DNA from: Parahaliea aestuarii | GTDB taxonomy: Bacteria; Pseudomonadota; Gammaproteobacteria; Pseudomonadales; Halieaceae | Reading direction: 5' to 3' | DNA length: 64,000 bases | Assembly: GCF_008064635.1 (NCBI RefSeq) | Contig: NZ_VRYZ01000002.1 | Coordinates: 62,001 to 126,000 of the forward strand | Shown here: positions 43,254 through 53,237 of the stretch, piece by piece | Layout: each line of letters starts with the position of its first letter | Position numbering within the stretch: position 1 is the stretch's first letter | Translations under genes and position numbers: made by a program | Notes under the pieces: generated by a model | Databases searched by the model: none | The model's input: only the letters and a program-made list of their open reading frames with translations | What the model was told of the DNA's origin: nothing

Positions 43254-43862
43254 TTAGATGGAGATGCCGCCGAAGGACATGAAGCCCAGCGACATCAGGC
43301 CGACGGTAATGAAGGTGATACCCAGGCCCTGCAGGCCGGCGGGAATATCAGAGTACTTCAGCTTTTCGCGGATACCCGCCAGGGCCACAATCGCCAGCGC
43401 CCAGCCGACCCCGGCACCGGAGCCAAAGGCCACACTTTCGCCGAAGGTGTAGTCGCGTTCCACCATGAACAGTGAAGCACCCAGGATGGCGCAGTTCACG
43501 GTAATCAGCGGCAGGAACACGCCGAGGGCGTTGTAGAGTGCCGGCACAAACTTGTCCAGGAACATCTCCATGATCTGCACGATGGCCGCGATCACCCCGA
43601 TATAGGACAGCAGGCCGAGGAACGACAGGTCCACGTCGGGCAGACCGGCCCAGGCCAGCGCGCCATCGGCGAGCAGATTGTTGTAGATCAGGTTGTTCAC
43701 CGGCACGGTGATGGTCAGCACCACCACCACGGCAATGCCCAGCCCCAGCGCTGCCTGCACCTTCTTGGAAATCGCCAGGAAGGTACACATGCCGAGGAAA
43801 AAGGCCAGGGCCATGTTCTCGATGAACACGGCACGGATAAACAGGCTCAGATAGTGTTCCAT
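43254..43862 (-). CDS. nqrE: Na+-translocating NADH:quinone reductase subunit E
   Basis: 202 aa, six TM helices, homologous to Rnf[14 protein letters not shown] and [16 protein letters not shown] are family-typical; its conserved Cys residues pair with NqrD around the membrane iron centre. It starts right at the end of nqrD. Confidence 0.97.
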   Translation of the reverse strand: MEHYLSLFIRAVFIENMALAFFLGMCTFLAISKKVQAALGLGIAVVVVLTITVPVNNLIYNNLLADGALAWAGLPDVDLSFLGLLSYIGVIAAIVQIMEMFLDKFVPALYNALGVFLPLITVNCAILGASLFMVERDYTFGESVAFGSGAGVGWALAIVALAGIREKLKYSDIPAGLQGLGITFITVGLMSLGFMSFGGISI

Positions 43863-44525
43863 TTACGCGGCCTCCTCGACAGCGGTGTGTTTGGCCATCT
43901 TGAAGTCGGGCTCTTCGACCTGGGTCTTGTCCCAGGAGCGCAGCGCCCAGATGAACAGGCCGATAAGGAAGAACGCGCTGGGGGCCAGCAGCATGAGGCC
44001 GTTGGGGTTGTACCAGCCTCCCTCGGTCACCACCGGGAGAATCTGGATACCGAATAATTTGCCAGCGCCGAGCAGCTCGCGGAAGAAAGCTACCACCAGT
44101 AGCACCACCGAGTAACCGAGACCGTTGCCGATACCATCGACAAAGCTCGGCAGCGGCGGGTTCTTCATGGCAAAAGCTTCGGCACGGCCCATCACGATGC
44201 AATTGGTGATGATCAGGCCGACGAACACCGACAGCTGTTTGCTGATTTCAAAGGCGTACGCCTTGAGCACCTGGTCCACCACGATCACCAGCGAGGCAAT
44301 GATGATCATCTGCACGATGATGCGGATACTGCCGGGAATGTGCTTGCGGATGCTGGACACGAACAGGTTGGAGAAAGCGGTCACTGTTGTCAGGGCGATA
44401 CACATCACCACGGTCACCTGCATCGAGGTGGTCACCGCCAGCGCCGAGCAGATCCCGAGAATCTGCAAGGCAATCGGGTTGTTACGCAGAATGGGCTGCG
44501 TGAGTGTTTCCTTCATCTCAGACAT
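43863..44525 (-). CDS. nqrD: Na+-translocating NADH:quinone reductase subunit D
   Basis: 220 aa, six TM helices, homologous to RnfE. The segment [13 protein letters not shown] near the N-terminus and [15 protein letters not shown] carry the conserved Cys residues of the iron centre. It begins one base after nqrC ends. Confidence 0.97.
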   Translation of the reverse strand: MSEMKETLTQPILRNNPIALQILGICSALAVTTSMQVTVVMCIALTTVTAFSNLFVSSIRKHIPGSIRIIVQMIIIASLVIVVDQVLKAYAFEISKQLSVFVGLIITNCIVMGRAEAFAMKNPPLPSFVDGIGNGLGYSVVLLVVAFFRELLGAGKLFGIQILPVVTEGGWYNPNGLMLLAPSAFFLIGLFIWALRSWDKTQVEEPDFKMAKHTAVEEAA

Positions 44526-44526
44526 C

Positions 44527-45300
44527 TCAGGCCTCCCCGGCTTTCAGGTTTTCGATAAAGGGCTGGTAGCCCTGCTCACCCAGCCAGAACTGGACCAGGT
44601 TGCTCACCCCGTTGGAGGTCAGGGTCGCACCGGACAGGCCATCGACCTGCCAGTCGGCATTGGGGGCGGACGGGTCGACAGTGCCTTTGATCAGGCCGAG
44701 TTCGACCTCGCCGTCCTTGTAGACCTTTTTGCCAGGCCACTTGGCCTTCCAGCTGGGGTTATCCACTTCGCCACCGAGCCCGGGGGTTTCACCGTGCTCG
44801 GCAAAACCCAGGCCGACGACGGTGTTGAGGTCGGATTCAAGGGCCATAAAGCCATAGAGGGTGGACCACAGGCCGTAGCCGTGTACCGGCAGGATGATCC
44901 GGTCCAGTTTGCCCTGGGCGTCATTGACCAGGTAGACCTCGGCGTAGTCGGCGCGCCGTTTGATACTGGCAATGTCCTCTTCCTGGCTCAAGTCCCTGGA
45001 GGTGGCGGGATCCTTGGATGCCTTGCGCTGGTCGTAGCTCTTCGGATCCACCTCATCGCTGTACTTGCCGGTGCGCAGATCGACAATGCGGGTTTCCACC
45101 TGCTCAAACTGCTTGTCGATGGAAATGCCCTCTTCCAGCATACCCGCCGCGGCGAGGATGTTGCGCTTGCGATCGAGGGTTTTGTTGGCCTCCTGGGTGG
45201 GCTTCAATACTACCGCGGCGGTGGACACCACCACGGAACATACGATGCACAGGGAGAAGGCAACGATCAGTGTTTTCTTGATGCCGTCGTTACTGGACAC
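44527..45300 (-). CDS. nqrC: Na+-translocating NADH:quinone reductase subunit C
   Basis: 257 aa. One N-terminal TM helix and a periplasmic FMN-binding domain with the ApbE target motif [10 protein letters not shown], where the second Thr-side position carries FMN in homologues. The start is a GTG at 45300 and overlaps nqrB by 11 bp. Confidence 0.96.
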   Translation of the reverse strand: MSSNDGIKKTLIVAFSLCIVCSVVVSTAAVVLKPTQEANKTLDRKRNILAAAGMLEEGISIDKQFEQVETRIVDLRTGKYSDEVDPKSYDQRKASKDPATSRDLSQEEDIASIKRRADYAEVYLVNDAQGKLDRIILPVHGYGLWSTLYGFMALESDLNTVVGLGFAEHGETPGLGGEVDNPSWKAKWPGKKVYKDGEVELGLIKGTVDPSAPNADWQVDGLSGATLTSNGVSNLVQFWLGEQGYQPFIENLKAGEA

Positions 45301-46489
45301 GGGCGAGCCTCCGTTTGATGTTGGCCTGGATCACGAAGTGATCCGTCAGCGGAGCGAAGATATTGCCGAACAGGATGGCGAGCATAATGCCCTCCGGGAA
45401 GGCCGGGTTCATCACGCGGATCAGTACGGCCATCAGGCCGATGAGGATGCCGTAGGCCCACTTGCCGCCGTTGGTCATGGCGGCGGATACCGGATCGGTG
45501 GCCATGAACATCATGCCGAAGGCGAAACCACCGGTCACCAGGTGCCAGTACCAGGGCATGGCGAAGGCCGGGTTGGTGTCGGAGCCGACCAGGTTCATCA
45601 GGGTCGACAGGGCCACCATGCCGAGGAACACGCCGGCCACGATGCGCCAGGCGGCGATGCGCATCAGCAGCAGTACCGCGCCGCCGATGAGGATGGCCAG
45701 GGTGGAGGTCTCGCCGATGGAGCCCGGCAGGTTGCCCAGGAAGGCGTCCATCCAGGTCCATTGCGCCTCTAGTGCCGGCATGCCGCCGGAAGCCACCACA
45801 GACAGCGGAGTCGCGCCGGTGTAGCCGTCAACCGCCGTCCATACGGCATCGCCGGACATGGAGGCCGGGTAGGCAAAGTACAGGAAGGCGCGGCCGGTGA
45901 GGGCCGGGTTGAGGAAGTTCTTGCCGGTACCACCGAACACTTCCTTGCCGATCACCACACCGAAGCTGATGCCCAGGGCGACCTGCCACAGTGGGATGTC
46001 CGGCGGACAGGTCAGGGCGAACAGGATGGAGGTGACGAAGAAGCCCTCGTTGACCTCGTGACCGCGCTTCATGGCGAACAGCACTTCCCAGAAACCGCCG
46101 ACCACGAAGGTCACCAGGTAGATGGGCAGGAAGTAGAGGGCACCGAAGAAGAAGCAGTCCCACAGGCTGCCGGCGTCGTAGCCACCGAACATGCCGATCA
46201 GGGCTCCGCGCCAGCCGGCCACTTCGCCGCCGTGGGCCGCGATGATGTCGTTGGCCTGGAAACCCAGGTTGTACATGCCGTAGAACATGGCCGGGAAGGC
46301 ACAGAACCACACCGTAATCATGATGCGCTTGAGGTCTACACCGTCGCGCACATGGGCATTGCTCTTGGTCACCGAGCCGGGAGAATAGAAGATGGTATCC
46401 ACCGCTTCGTAGAGGGCGTACCAGTTCTGGTAGCGACCACCGTCCTGGAAGTGGTGTTCCATGTTGTCGAGAATCTTGCGCAGTCCCAC
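45290..46489 (-). CDS. nqrB: Na+-translocating NADH:quinone reductase subunit B
   Basis: 399 aa, about ten TM helices, homologous to Rnf[12 protein letters not shown] is the covalent FMN site modified by ApbE. It binds ubiquinone together with NqrA and contributes the Na+ path. It starts with GTG 46489, with GGAGG nine bases upstream lying in the last nqrA codons. Confidence 0.97.
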   Translation of the reverse strand: MGLRKILDNMEHHFQDGGRYQNWYALYEAVDTIFYSPGSVTKSNAHVRDGVDLKRIMITVWFCAFPAMFYGMYNLGFQANDIIAAHGGEVAGWRGALIGMFGGYDAGSLWDCFFFGALYFLPIYLVTFVVGGFWEVLFAMKRGHEVNEGFFVTSILFALTCPPDIPLWQVALGISFGVVIGKEVFGGTGKNFLNPALTGRAFLYFAYPASMSGDAVWTAVDGYTGATPLSVVASGGMPALEAQWTWMDAFLGNLPGSIGETSTLAILIGGAVLLLMRIAAWRIVAGVFLGMVALSTLMNLVGSDTNPAFAMPWYWHLVTGGFAFGMMFMATDPVSAAMTNGGKWAYGILIGLMAVLIRVMNPAFPEGIMLAILFGNIFAPLTDHFVIQANIKRRLARVQ

Positions 46490-46493
46490 GGGA

Positions 46494-47843
46494 TTAACCC
46501 TCCTTCTCGATGCGTGTCAGGTTGTCCCTGAGGATGGGGCCGTATTCATACTTGCCCGGACAGACGTAGGTACACAGCGCCAGATCCTCCTCGTCCAGAT
46601 CCAGGCAGCCCAGGGCCTGGGCAGTCTCGGTATCGCCGACAATCAGAGCGCGCAGCAGCTGCGTGGGCAGCATATCCATGGGCACCACACGCTCGTAGCT
46701 ACCCACCGGCACCATGGCGCGCTCGGAGCCGTTGGTGTTGGTGGTCATGGCCAGGGGCTTGCTGCCAAACAGGTTGCTCAGGTAGATGCCGAGGGCGGAG
46801 TGACGCTGGGCGCCCGGACTCAGGTAGCGCAGAAACTCCCGCTGGCGTCCTTCCAGCAGTACCGATACCTGATTGTGATAACGACCGAGGTAGGCAGTGG
46901 GGGCGTGGGTGGTACGACCGCCCAGAACGGAGCCGGAGATGATCCGGTTTTCACCGTCTTTTACCTGGCCGGCGCACAACGCCTGCAGATCGGCGCCAAT
47001 ACGGGTGCGCAGCAGACGCGGCTCATCCACCTGCGGGCCGGCAAAAGCGATCACCCGGTCTGTATACAGTTTGCCGTCGAGGAAGGTGCGACCGATGGCG
47101 ATCACGTCCTGATAACCGATGGTCCATACCGGCTTGTCGGCGGTGACACCGCCGCGCAGCAGGTTGATGTGGGTGCCGGCGAGACCGGCGGGATGGGGGC
47201 CGGCAAATTCGTGGACTTCAATGCTGGCGGCACTGCCGGCCGGTATATCGCTGCCGGCGGCCTTGCACAGGTAGACGGGGCCATCCAGCAACTTGGCCAG
47301 CAGGTCCAGACCCAGGGCAAAGGCGTCCTGCTGCCCGGCAATCACCACCGCCGGGTCCGCGGCCAGCGGATGGGTATCCACCGCGGTAACAAAGAGGGCC
47401 GCGGCATCGGTGGCAGGCCCCGGCACCTTGCTGAAAGGGCGGGTCCTCAGGGCTGTCCACAGGCCGTTCTGCACCAGTTGCTCGCGCACGGCGGCGCCGT
47501 CAAGGGCGCGGGCGGCTGTGGCATCGTGGGCCGGGAAAGTCTCGAAGGCCTCGTCTGCACCGACCTCGATAACCACCGACTGCAGCACGCGTCTGGCGCC
47601 GCGGTTGATGGCGGCGACGGTACCGCCGGCCGGTGCGGTGTAGCGCACCCCCTCGGTTTTCTTGTCGGTAAACAGCAATTGTCCCGCTTTCACGGTGTCG
47701 CCGACGGCGACTTCCATGGTGGGCTTCATGCCGACATAGTCAAAGCCCACCAGCGCGGCAGCACGAGCGGCAGGGGCATTGGTAATTGTTTGCTGGGGCG
47801 CACCCTGTAAAGGGATATTCAGGCCCCGCTTGATCTTGATCAT
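46494..47843 (-). CDS. nqrA: Na+-translocating NADH:quinone reductase subunit A
   Basis: 449 aa, soluble cytoplasmic subunit, homologous to RnfC but without its FeS motifs. [16 protein letters not shown] and [19 protein letters not shown] are typical. It is the first gene of the operon nqrABCDEF-apbE-nqrM. The complex pumps Na+ while reducing quinone, which fits a marine organism. Confidence 0.97.
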   Translation of the reverse strand: MIKIKRGLNIPLQGAPQQTITNAPAARAAALVGFDYVGMKPTMEVAVGDTVKAGQLLFTDKKTEGVRYTAPAGGTVAAINRGARRVLQSVVIEVGADEAFETFPAHDATAARALDGAAVREQLVQNGLWTALRTRPFSKVPGPATDAAALFVTAVDTHPLAADPAVVIAGQQDAFALGLDLLAKLLDGPVYLCKAAGSDIPAGSAASIEVHEFAGPHPAGLAGTHINLLRGGVTADKPVWTIGYQDVIAIGRTFLDGKLYTDRVIAFAGPQVDEPRLLRTRIGADLQALCAGQVKDGENRIISGSVLGGRTTHAPTAYLGRYHNQVSVLLEGRQREFLRYLSPGAQRHSALGIYLSNLFGSKPLAMTTNTNGSERAMVPVGSYERVVPMDMLPTQLLRALIVGDTETAQALGCLDLDEEDLALCTYVCPGKYEYGPILRDNLTRIEKEG

Positions 47844-47943
47844 ACGATCTGCCTGCAGATTGAGAACTTCATTAAATATAGCGACTGGAGACCCGACTGA
47901 AGCCCGGCGATTGTGCTGCCGTAACTAGCGGGTCAGTTAGCAT

Positions 47944-47966
47944 TTTTGCCGTAAAAACAGGCAAAA
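47944..47966. other. Stem-loop in the nqrA leader
   Basis: TTTTGCC (47944-47950) and GGCAAAA (47960-47966) form a 7-bp stem with a 9-nt loop. It lies between the candidate -10 box and the nqrA start, so it would be in the 5' UTR of the operon. No known riboswitch motif was recognised. Confidence 0.4.
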
Positions 47967-47993
47967 TCCGCCACCCGGATTCGAGCCGCGCGC

Positions 47994-47999
47994 ATTATA
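47994..47999 (-). promoter_or_regulatory. Candidate -10 box of the nqr operon
   Basis: A perfect TATAAT read leftward, about 150 bp before nqrA. The -35 region at 17 bp is GGTCAT, which is poor, so an activator may be needed. Confidence 0.45.
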
Positions 48000-48085
48000 G
48001 CGGAATGCCCCCCCGCATGACCACTGTCGCAACAGGGGGAGCAGCTATCTGATTCTGAACAGGTTTTCCCTGCCAGTACCGCGGC

Positions 48086-49555
48086 TCACGCCTCCTTCGG
48101 ATAGACCCGGTAGTCAATACCGGCCATCTGCTCGAGGATGCGGTACACCTGGCAGCTATAGCCGAATTCGTTGTCGTACCACAGGTAGACCACCGCCTGG
48201 GTACCGTTGACGATCGTAGCCTGGGCATCATAGATACAGGCGTGACGGGAACCCACAAAGTCGGACGACACCACTTCCGGCGAATTGGAGTAGTCGATCT
48301 GCTTGCGCATCGGCGAATGCAGGGCCGCGTTGCGCATGAACTCGTTCAGCGATTCCTTGTCGGTGGCCCGGCCCAGGGTCAGGTTGAGAATGGCCATGGA
48401 CACATTCGGCGTCGGCACACGGATGGCATTGCCGGTGAGCTTGCCCTCCAGTTGCGGCAGCACCTTGGCCACCGCCTTGGCGGCACCGGTCTCGGTCAGC
48501 ACCATGTTCAGGGGCGCGCTGCGACCGCGGCGCTCGGCCTTGTGGTAGTTGTCGATCAGGTTCTGGTCGTTGGTGTAGGCGTGCACGGTCTCCACGTGGC
48601 CGGTGATGATCCCGTACTCGTCATCGATGGCCTTGAGGGGCGGCGCGATGGCGTTGGTGGTACAGGACGCGGCGGAGATAATGGTATCGGAATCTTCAAT
48701 GATGTCATTGTTGATGCCGGCCACCACATTCTTCATGTCGCCCTTGCCAGGCGCGGTCAGTATGACCTTGCTGACGCCGGGGCACTGCAGGTGCTGGGAC
48801 AGGCCCGCCTCGTCGCGCCACACACCGGTGTTGTCCACCACGATGGCATTCTTGATGCCGTACTGGGTGTAGTCGATTTCCGAGGGCGAGTCGGCGTAGA
48901 TCACCTTCACTTCGTTGCCATTGGCCACAAAGGACTCGTGCTCCTCGTCCACCCGGATAGTGCCCTCGAAGGCGCCGTGTACCGAGTCGCGACGCAGCAG
49001 GCTGGCGCGCTTGACCAGGTCGTTGGGCGCCTTGCCCTTGCGCACCACCACGGCGCGCAGGCGCAGGCTGTCGCCACCGTCGGTTTTGTCGATCAGGATG
49101 CGGGCCATCAGGCGACCGATGCGCCCAAAGCCGTAGAGCACCACATCGCGGGGCTCGGAGACGGGCTTCTCAGTGCAGCCGATCAGGTCACTGACCTGCT
49201 CGGTCACATACTCTTCAACCGACTTGCCGGCGCCGTGGCCGCGGTCGTAGTAGTTGACCGCCAGGCGGCCGATATCAATGTGGGCGGACCCCAGGGCCAG
49301 CTTGCTCAGGGCCTCCAGCACCGGGAAGGTTTCAAACTCGGAAAGCTCGTTTTTCTCGACCTGGCGCACGTAGCGGTGATCTTTCATGATCTCCAGCACA
49401 GAGCGGTTCACCAGTGACTTGCCGTATACGTAGCACTTGACGTTGCGCTCGCGGGACAACTTGCCTACCAGCGGGATCATGCCTTCGGCCAGCGCTTCGC
49501 GCTCTTTCCAGTCCCGGAAGTAATCTGCCGGGCGCTCTCTTTTGCGTTCGCTCAC
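48086..49555 (-). CDS. gap: Glyceraldehyde-3-phosphate dehydrogenase, long type
   Basis: 489 aa from GTG 49555, about 150 aa longer than the common GAPDH. The N-terminal extension (about 1-150) is unrelated to the Rossmann core; the core begins at VLYGFGRIGRLMARIL. The catalytic Cys (about 298) lies in SAASCTTNAIAPPL, and the C-terminus has YDNEFGYSCQVYRI. It interconverts glyceraldehyde-3-phosphate and 1,3-bisphosphoglycerate. The same long form next to mfd and nqr occurs in Pseudomonas. AAAGGT lies nine bases before the GTG. The frame stays open to 49702 without a good start. Confidence 0.92.
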   Translation of the reverse strand: MSERKRERPADYFRDWKEREALAEGMIPLVGKLSRERNVKCYVYGKSLVNRSVLEIMKDHRYVRQVEKNELSEFETFPVLEALSKLALGSAHIDIGRLAVNYYDRGHGAGKSVEEYVTEQVSDLIGCTEKPVSEPRDVVLYGFGRIGRLMARILIDKTDGGDSLRLRAVVVRKGKAPNDLVKRASLLRRDSVHGAFEGTIRVDEEHESFVANGNEVKVIYADSPSEIDYTQYGIKNAIVVDNTGVWRDEAGLSQHLQCPGVSKVILTAPGKGDMKNVVAGINNDIIEDSDTIISAASCTTNAIAPPLKAIDDEYGIITGHVETVHAYTNDQNLIDNYHKAERRGRSAPLNMVLTETGAAKAVAKVLPQLEGKLTGNAIRVPTPNVSMAILNLTLGRATDKESLNEFMRNAALHSPMRKQIDYSNSPEVVSSDFVGSRHACIYDAQATIVNGTQAVVYLWYDNEFGYSCQVYRILEQMAGIDYRVYPKEA

Positions 49556-49603
49556 TGTGGAATACCTTTCTAGTGCGGGTCGGGTCGGGTTTTGGGCGCG
49601 CGT

Positions 49604-49632
49604 ATTATCCTCACCCGTTCCGCCGGGGGCAA
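49604..49632 (-). promoter_or_regulatory. Candidate gap promoter
   Basis: Read leftward: TTGCCC, exact 17-bp spacer, GATAAT, ending about 48 bp before the gap GTG. Both hexamers are close to consensus. Confidence 0.55.
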
Positions 49633-49772
49633 GGCGCACGGGCATATTTACACACCGCGTTTTCCGGGGCAGTCCGCCCCGGGCGGGTGGAGGCACTTGC
49701 ACCTTGCCCGTACAATAGCGCCCCCGGCCCGGCGACAGGTCGGGACTCCGTCAGCCAGAGCCAGTAACGCCC

Positions 49773-52700
49773 ATGTTCCAGACCCTTCTCGCCAACACAC
49801 CGTGGCCCGCCAGGGCCGGTAGTCGCACCGCCCTGGGGCCCCTGTACGGCAGCGCCCAGACGCGCTGTGTGGCGGAACTGGCAAGCCGCGAACGCCTGCT
49901 TCTGGTGGTCACCGCCGATACCAGTGCCGCCATCACCCTGGAGCGCGAACTGCCCTTCTTCCTGGCACCCGGCATCGAGCTGCTGGCCTTTCCGGACTGG
50001 GAGACCCTGCCCTACGACAGCTTCTCGCCCCACCAGGACATCATCTCCGAGCGCCTCTCCACCCTGCACCGCCTGCCCTCGGTGCGCGGCGGCGTGCTGG
50101 TGGTACCCATGCCGACCCTGATGCACCGCATCGCGCCCACCGAGTATATCGCCGGCAGCAGCCTGGTGCTGGCGCCGGGCGATACCGTGGACGTGGATAC
50201 CTTTCGCCGCAACCTGGAGCGCAATGGCTATCGCAACGTCGACACCGTCTACGAACACGGCGAGTTCGCCCTGCGCGGCTCCCTGCTCGACATTTTCCCC
50301 ATGGGCTCGGAGACGCCCTTCCGTATCGACCTGCTCGACGACGAGGTGGACACCCTGCGCACCTTCGATCCGGAGAGCCAGCGCACCGTCGAAAAAGTCG
50401 ACCGCATCAACCTGCTACCGGCGCGGGAGTACCCCCTCAACCCCACTGCCATCGGCCGCTTCCAGCTCAACTGGTACGAGGCCTTCGAGGTCGATCACGA
50501 CGCCTGCCCGGTTTACAGCGAAGTCAGCGCCGGGCGCTCCCCCGGCGGCTGCGAGTACTTTCTGCCGCTGTTCTTCGAGCGCTGCGGTACCCTGCTGGAC
50601 TACCTGCCGGAGGATACCCCGGTAGTGACTATCGGCGATCACCACGGAGCGGCCCAGCGCTTCTGGTGCGAGGCCAGCCACCGCTTCGAGGAGTACGGCA
50701 TCGATCCGCGGCGGCCCCTGCTGCCGCCGGCGCGCTGTTTTACCCCGGTAGAGGAGCTCTACCAGCTGCTGGGCCGGCGCGCGGTACTGGAACTGCGCGT
50801 GAACCCCGACGCCCCGACCCATGTACAGACCCCCAGCCTGCCGCCACCGGAACTGCCCGCCGCTGACAACCGCGAGGCACCCATGGCACGGCTGGCGCGG
50901 TTTATCGACACCCACCAGGGGCCGGTGCTGCTGTGCGCCGAGTCCGCCGGGCGCCGCGAGATGTTGCTGGACAGCCTCAAACAGGAGGGGCTGCAGCCGG
51001 TCACGGTGGACGACTGGGCCGACTTCGAAGCCAGCGGCGAGCCATTCGCCATCGCCACGGCGCCGCTGGACCGGGGCATGTACTTCGGCCCTGCCTCCCC
51101 CACGCTGGTGTGCGAGAGCCAGCTGTTTGGCGCCCGGGTGGCCCAGCGTCGCCGCCGGCGCAAGGCCGAGGAAACCAGCAACGCCAATATTTTCCGCGAC
51201 ATCTCCGAGTTGCGCGAAGGCGTCCCGGTGGTGCACCTGGAGCACGGTGTGGGCCGCTACGTCGGCCTGCAGACCCTGGATGTGGACGGCCAGACCAACG
51301 AATTCCTGACCCTGGACTACGCCCAGGGTTCGCGCCTCTATGTGCCGGTGTCGTCGCTACAGCTGATCAGCCGCTACGCCGGGGCCGACCCGGAACTGGC
51401 GCCACTGCACAAGCTGGGTTCGGACCAGTGGGACAAGGCCCGGCGCAAGGCCAGCGAGCGCGCCTCCGACGTGGCGGCGCAGCTGCTGGAGGTCTACGCC
51501 CGGCGGGAGGCGCGCCAGGGATACCAGTTCGACATCCCGCAGCCGGACTACGATCTTTTCGCCGCCACCTTCCCCTTCGAGGAAACCGCCGACCAGGCCG
51601 CGGCCATCGAAGCGGTGCTGGACGACATGGCGAGCCCCCGTGTCATGGACCGGCTGGTGTGTGGCGATGTCGGCTTCGGCAAGACCGAAGTGGCCATGCG
51701 CGCTGCCTTTATCGCCGCCGCCAACCGCAAGCAGGTCGCCGTACTGGTGCCCACCACCCTCCTCGCGCAACAGCATCACAGCTCCTTTGCCGACCGCTTC
51801 GCCGACTGGCCCTTTAACGTCGAGGTGGTGTCGCGCTTCAAGAGCGGCAAGGAGCTGGCGGCCGTCGGCAAACGGGTGGCCAGCGGCGAGATCGACATCC
51901 TTATCGGTACCCACAAACTGCTGGGGCAGGACTTCGCCTTCGAGGACCTCGGGCTGCTGATCATCGACGAGGAACACCGCTTCGGCGTGAAGCAGAAGGA
52001 GGCCATCAAGGCCCTGCGGGCGGAAGTGGACATCCTCACCCTCACCGCCACGCCGATCCCCCGTACCCTGAACATGGCGCTCGGCGGCATGCGCGACCTG
52101 TCCATCATCGCTACCCCGCCGGCCCGGCGGCTGTCGATCAAGACCTTTATACGCGAGCACACCATCGCCCTGATCAAGGAAGCGGTGCTGCGCGAGACCC
52201 TGCGTGGCGGCCAGGTGTACTACCTGCACAACGAAGTGAAGACCATCGAGCAGACCGCCAGCAAGTTGCGGGAACTGCTGCCAGACCTATCCATCGCGGT
52301 GGCCCATGGCCAGATGCGCGAGCACCAACTGGAAAAGGTCATGTCGGACTTCTATCACCAGCACCACCATATCCTGCTGTGCACCACGATTATTGAAACC
52401 GGCATCGACATCCCCAACGCCAATACCATCATTATCGAGCGCGCCGACAAATTCGGCCTGGCCCAGTTGCACCAGCTGCGCGGCCGCGTCGGCCGCTCCC
52501 ACCACCAGGCCTACGCCTATCTGCTGTGCCCACCGCGCTCCGCCATCACGCCCGACGCCGAAAAGCGACTGGAGGCCATCGAGGCCGCCGGCGATCTCGG
52601 CGCCGGCTACCTGCTGGCCACCCACGACCTGGAGATACGCGGCGCCGGCGAATTGCTGGGGGATGAGCAGAGCGGGCAGATTCACAGCGTCGGCTTCAGC

Positions 52701-53237
52701 CTCTACATGCAGATGCTGGAGCGCGCAGTGGCGGCCCTGCGGCGGGGCGAAATCCCCGATATCGATGCGCCTCTGGATGCCGGCACCGAGGTCAACCTGC
52801 ACACTGCCGCGCTGATACCCGAGGACTATCTGCCGGATATCAATACGCGCCTGGTGCTGTACAAGCGCATTGCCGCCGCCAGCAGCGAAGACGCGCTGCG
52901 GGAAATCCAGGTGGAAATGATCGACCGCTTCGGCCTGCTGCCGCCCCAGGTTAACAACCTGGTGCAGGTATCGCGCCTGCGCATCGCCGCGGAGAAACTC
53001 GGTATTCGCGCCATTGAGGTCGGTGCGCAGGGTGGTACTATCGATTTCAACGACAATACCCGGGTCAATCCCCTGTCGCTGGTGAAGCTGGTACAGTCTG
53101 ACCCGGCCGGTTATCAACTGGCCGGTGCCACCCGGCTGCGCTTCAAGGGCGAGCTGGAAGAGCCGGAACAGCGCCGCCAGTTCGCCGAGCAACTGCTGGA
53201 TACCTTTGCCCAAGACGCCACGGATAACGCCGCCTGA
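49773..53237 (+). CDS. mfd: Transcription-repair coupling factor
   Basis: 1154 aa, the expected length. UvrB-homology region at about 1-330, a D4 RNA polymerase-interacting domain near 480-560 (LEHGVGRYVGLQTL), the RecG-like translocase (about 580-960) with Walker A CGDVGFGKTEVA and DEEHRFG, and a C-terminal TRCF domain. Mfd removes RNA polymerase stalled at lesions and recruits UvrA; uvrC and lexA are in the same window. No good ribosome site is visible before the ATG. Its stop overlaps the csiV ATG by one base. Confidence 0.97.
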   Translation: MFQTLLANTPWPARAGSRTALGPLYGSAQTRCVAELASRERLLLVVTADTSAAITLERELPFFLAPGIELLAFPDWETLPYDSFSPHQDIISERLSTLHRLPSVRGGVLVVPMPTLMHRIAPTEYIAGSSLVLAPGDTVDVDTFRRNLERNGYRNVDTVYEHGEFALRGSLLDIFPMGSETPFRIDLLDDEVDTLRTFDPESQRTVEKVDRINLLPAREYPLNPTAIGRFQLNWYEAFEVDHDACPVYSEVSAGRSPGGCEYFLPLFFERCGTLLDYLPEDTPVVTIGDHHGAAQRFWCEASHRFEEYGIDPRRPLLPPARCFTPVEELYQLLGRRAVLELRVNPDAPTHVQTPSLPPPELPAADNREAPMARLARFIDTHQGPVLLCAESAGRREMLLDSLKQEGLQPVTVDDWADFEASGEPFAIATAPLDRGMYFGPASPTLVCESQLFGARVAQRRRRRKAEETSNANIFRDISELREGVPVVHLEHGVGRYVGLQTLDVDGQTNEFLTLDYAQGSRLYVPVSSLQLISRYAGADPELAPLHKLGSDQWDKARRKASERASDVAAQLLEVYARREARQGYQFDIPQPDYDLFAATFPFEETADQAAAIEAVLDDMASPRVMDRLVCGDVGFGKTEVAMRAAFIAAANRKQVAVLVPTTLLAQQHHSSFADRFADWPFNVEVVSRFKSGKELAAVGKRVASGEIDILIGTHKLLGQDFAFEDLGLLIIDEEHRFGVKQKEAIKALRAEVDILTLTATPIPRTLNMALGGMRDLSIIATPPARRLSIKTFIREHTIALIKEAVLRETLRGGQVYYLHNEVKTIEQTASKLRELLPDLSIAVAHGQMREHQLEKVMSDFYHQHHHILLCTTIIETGIDIPNANTIIIERADKFGLAQLHQLRGRVGRSHHQAYAYLLCPPRSAITPDAEKRLEAIEAAGDLGAGYLLATHDLEIRGAGELLGDEQSGQIHSVGFSLYMQMLERAVAALRRGEIPDIDAPLDAGTEVNLHTAALIPEDYLPDINTRLVLYKRIAAASSEDALREIQVEMIDRFGLLPPQVNNLVQVSRLRIAAEKLGIRAIEVGAQGGTIDFNDNTRVNPLSLVKLVQSDPAGYQLAGATRLRFKGELEEPEQRRQFAEQLLDTFAQDATDNAA

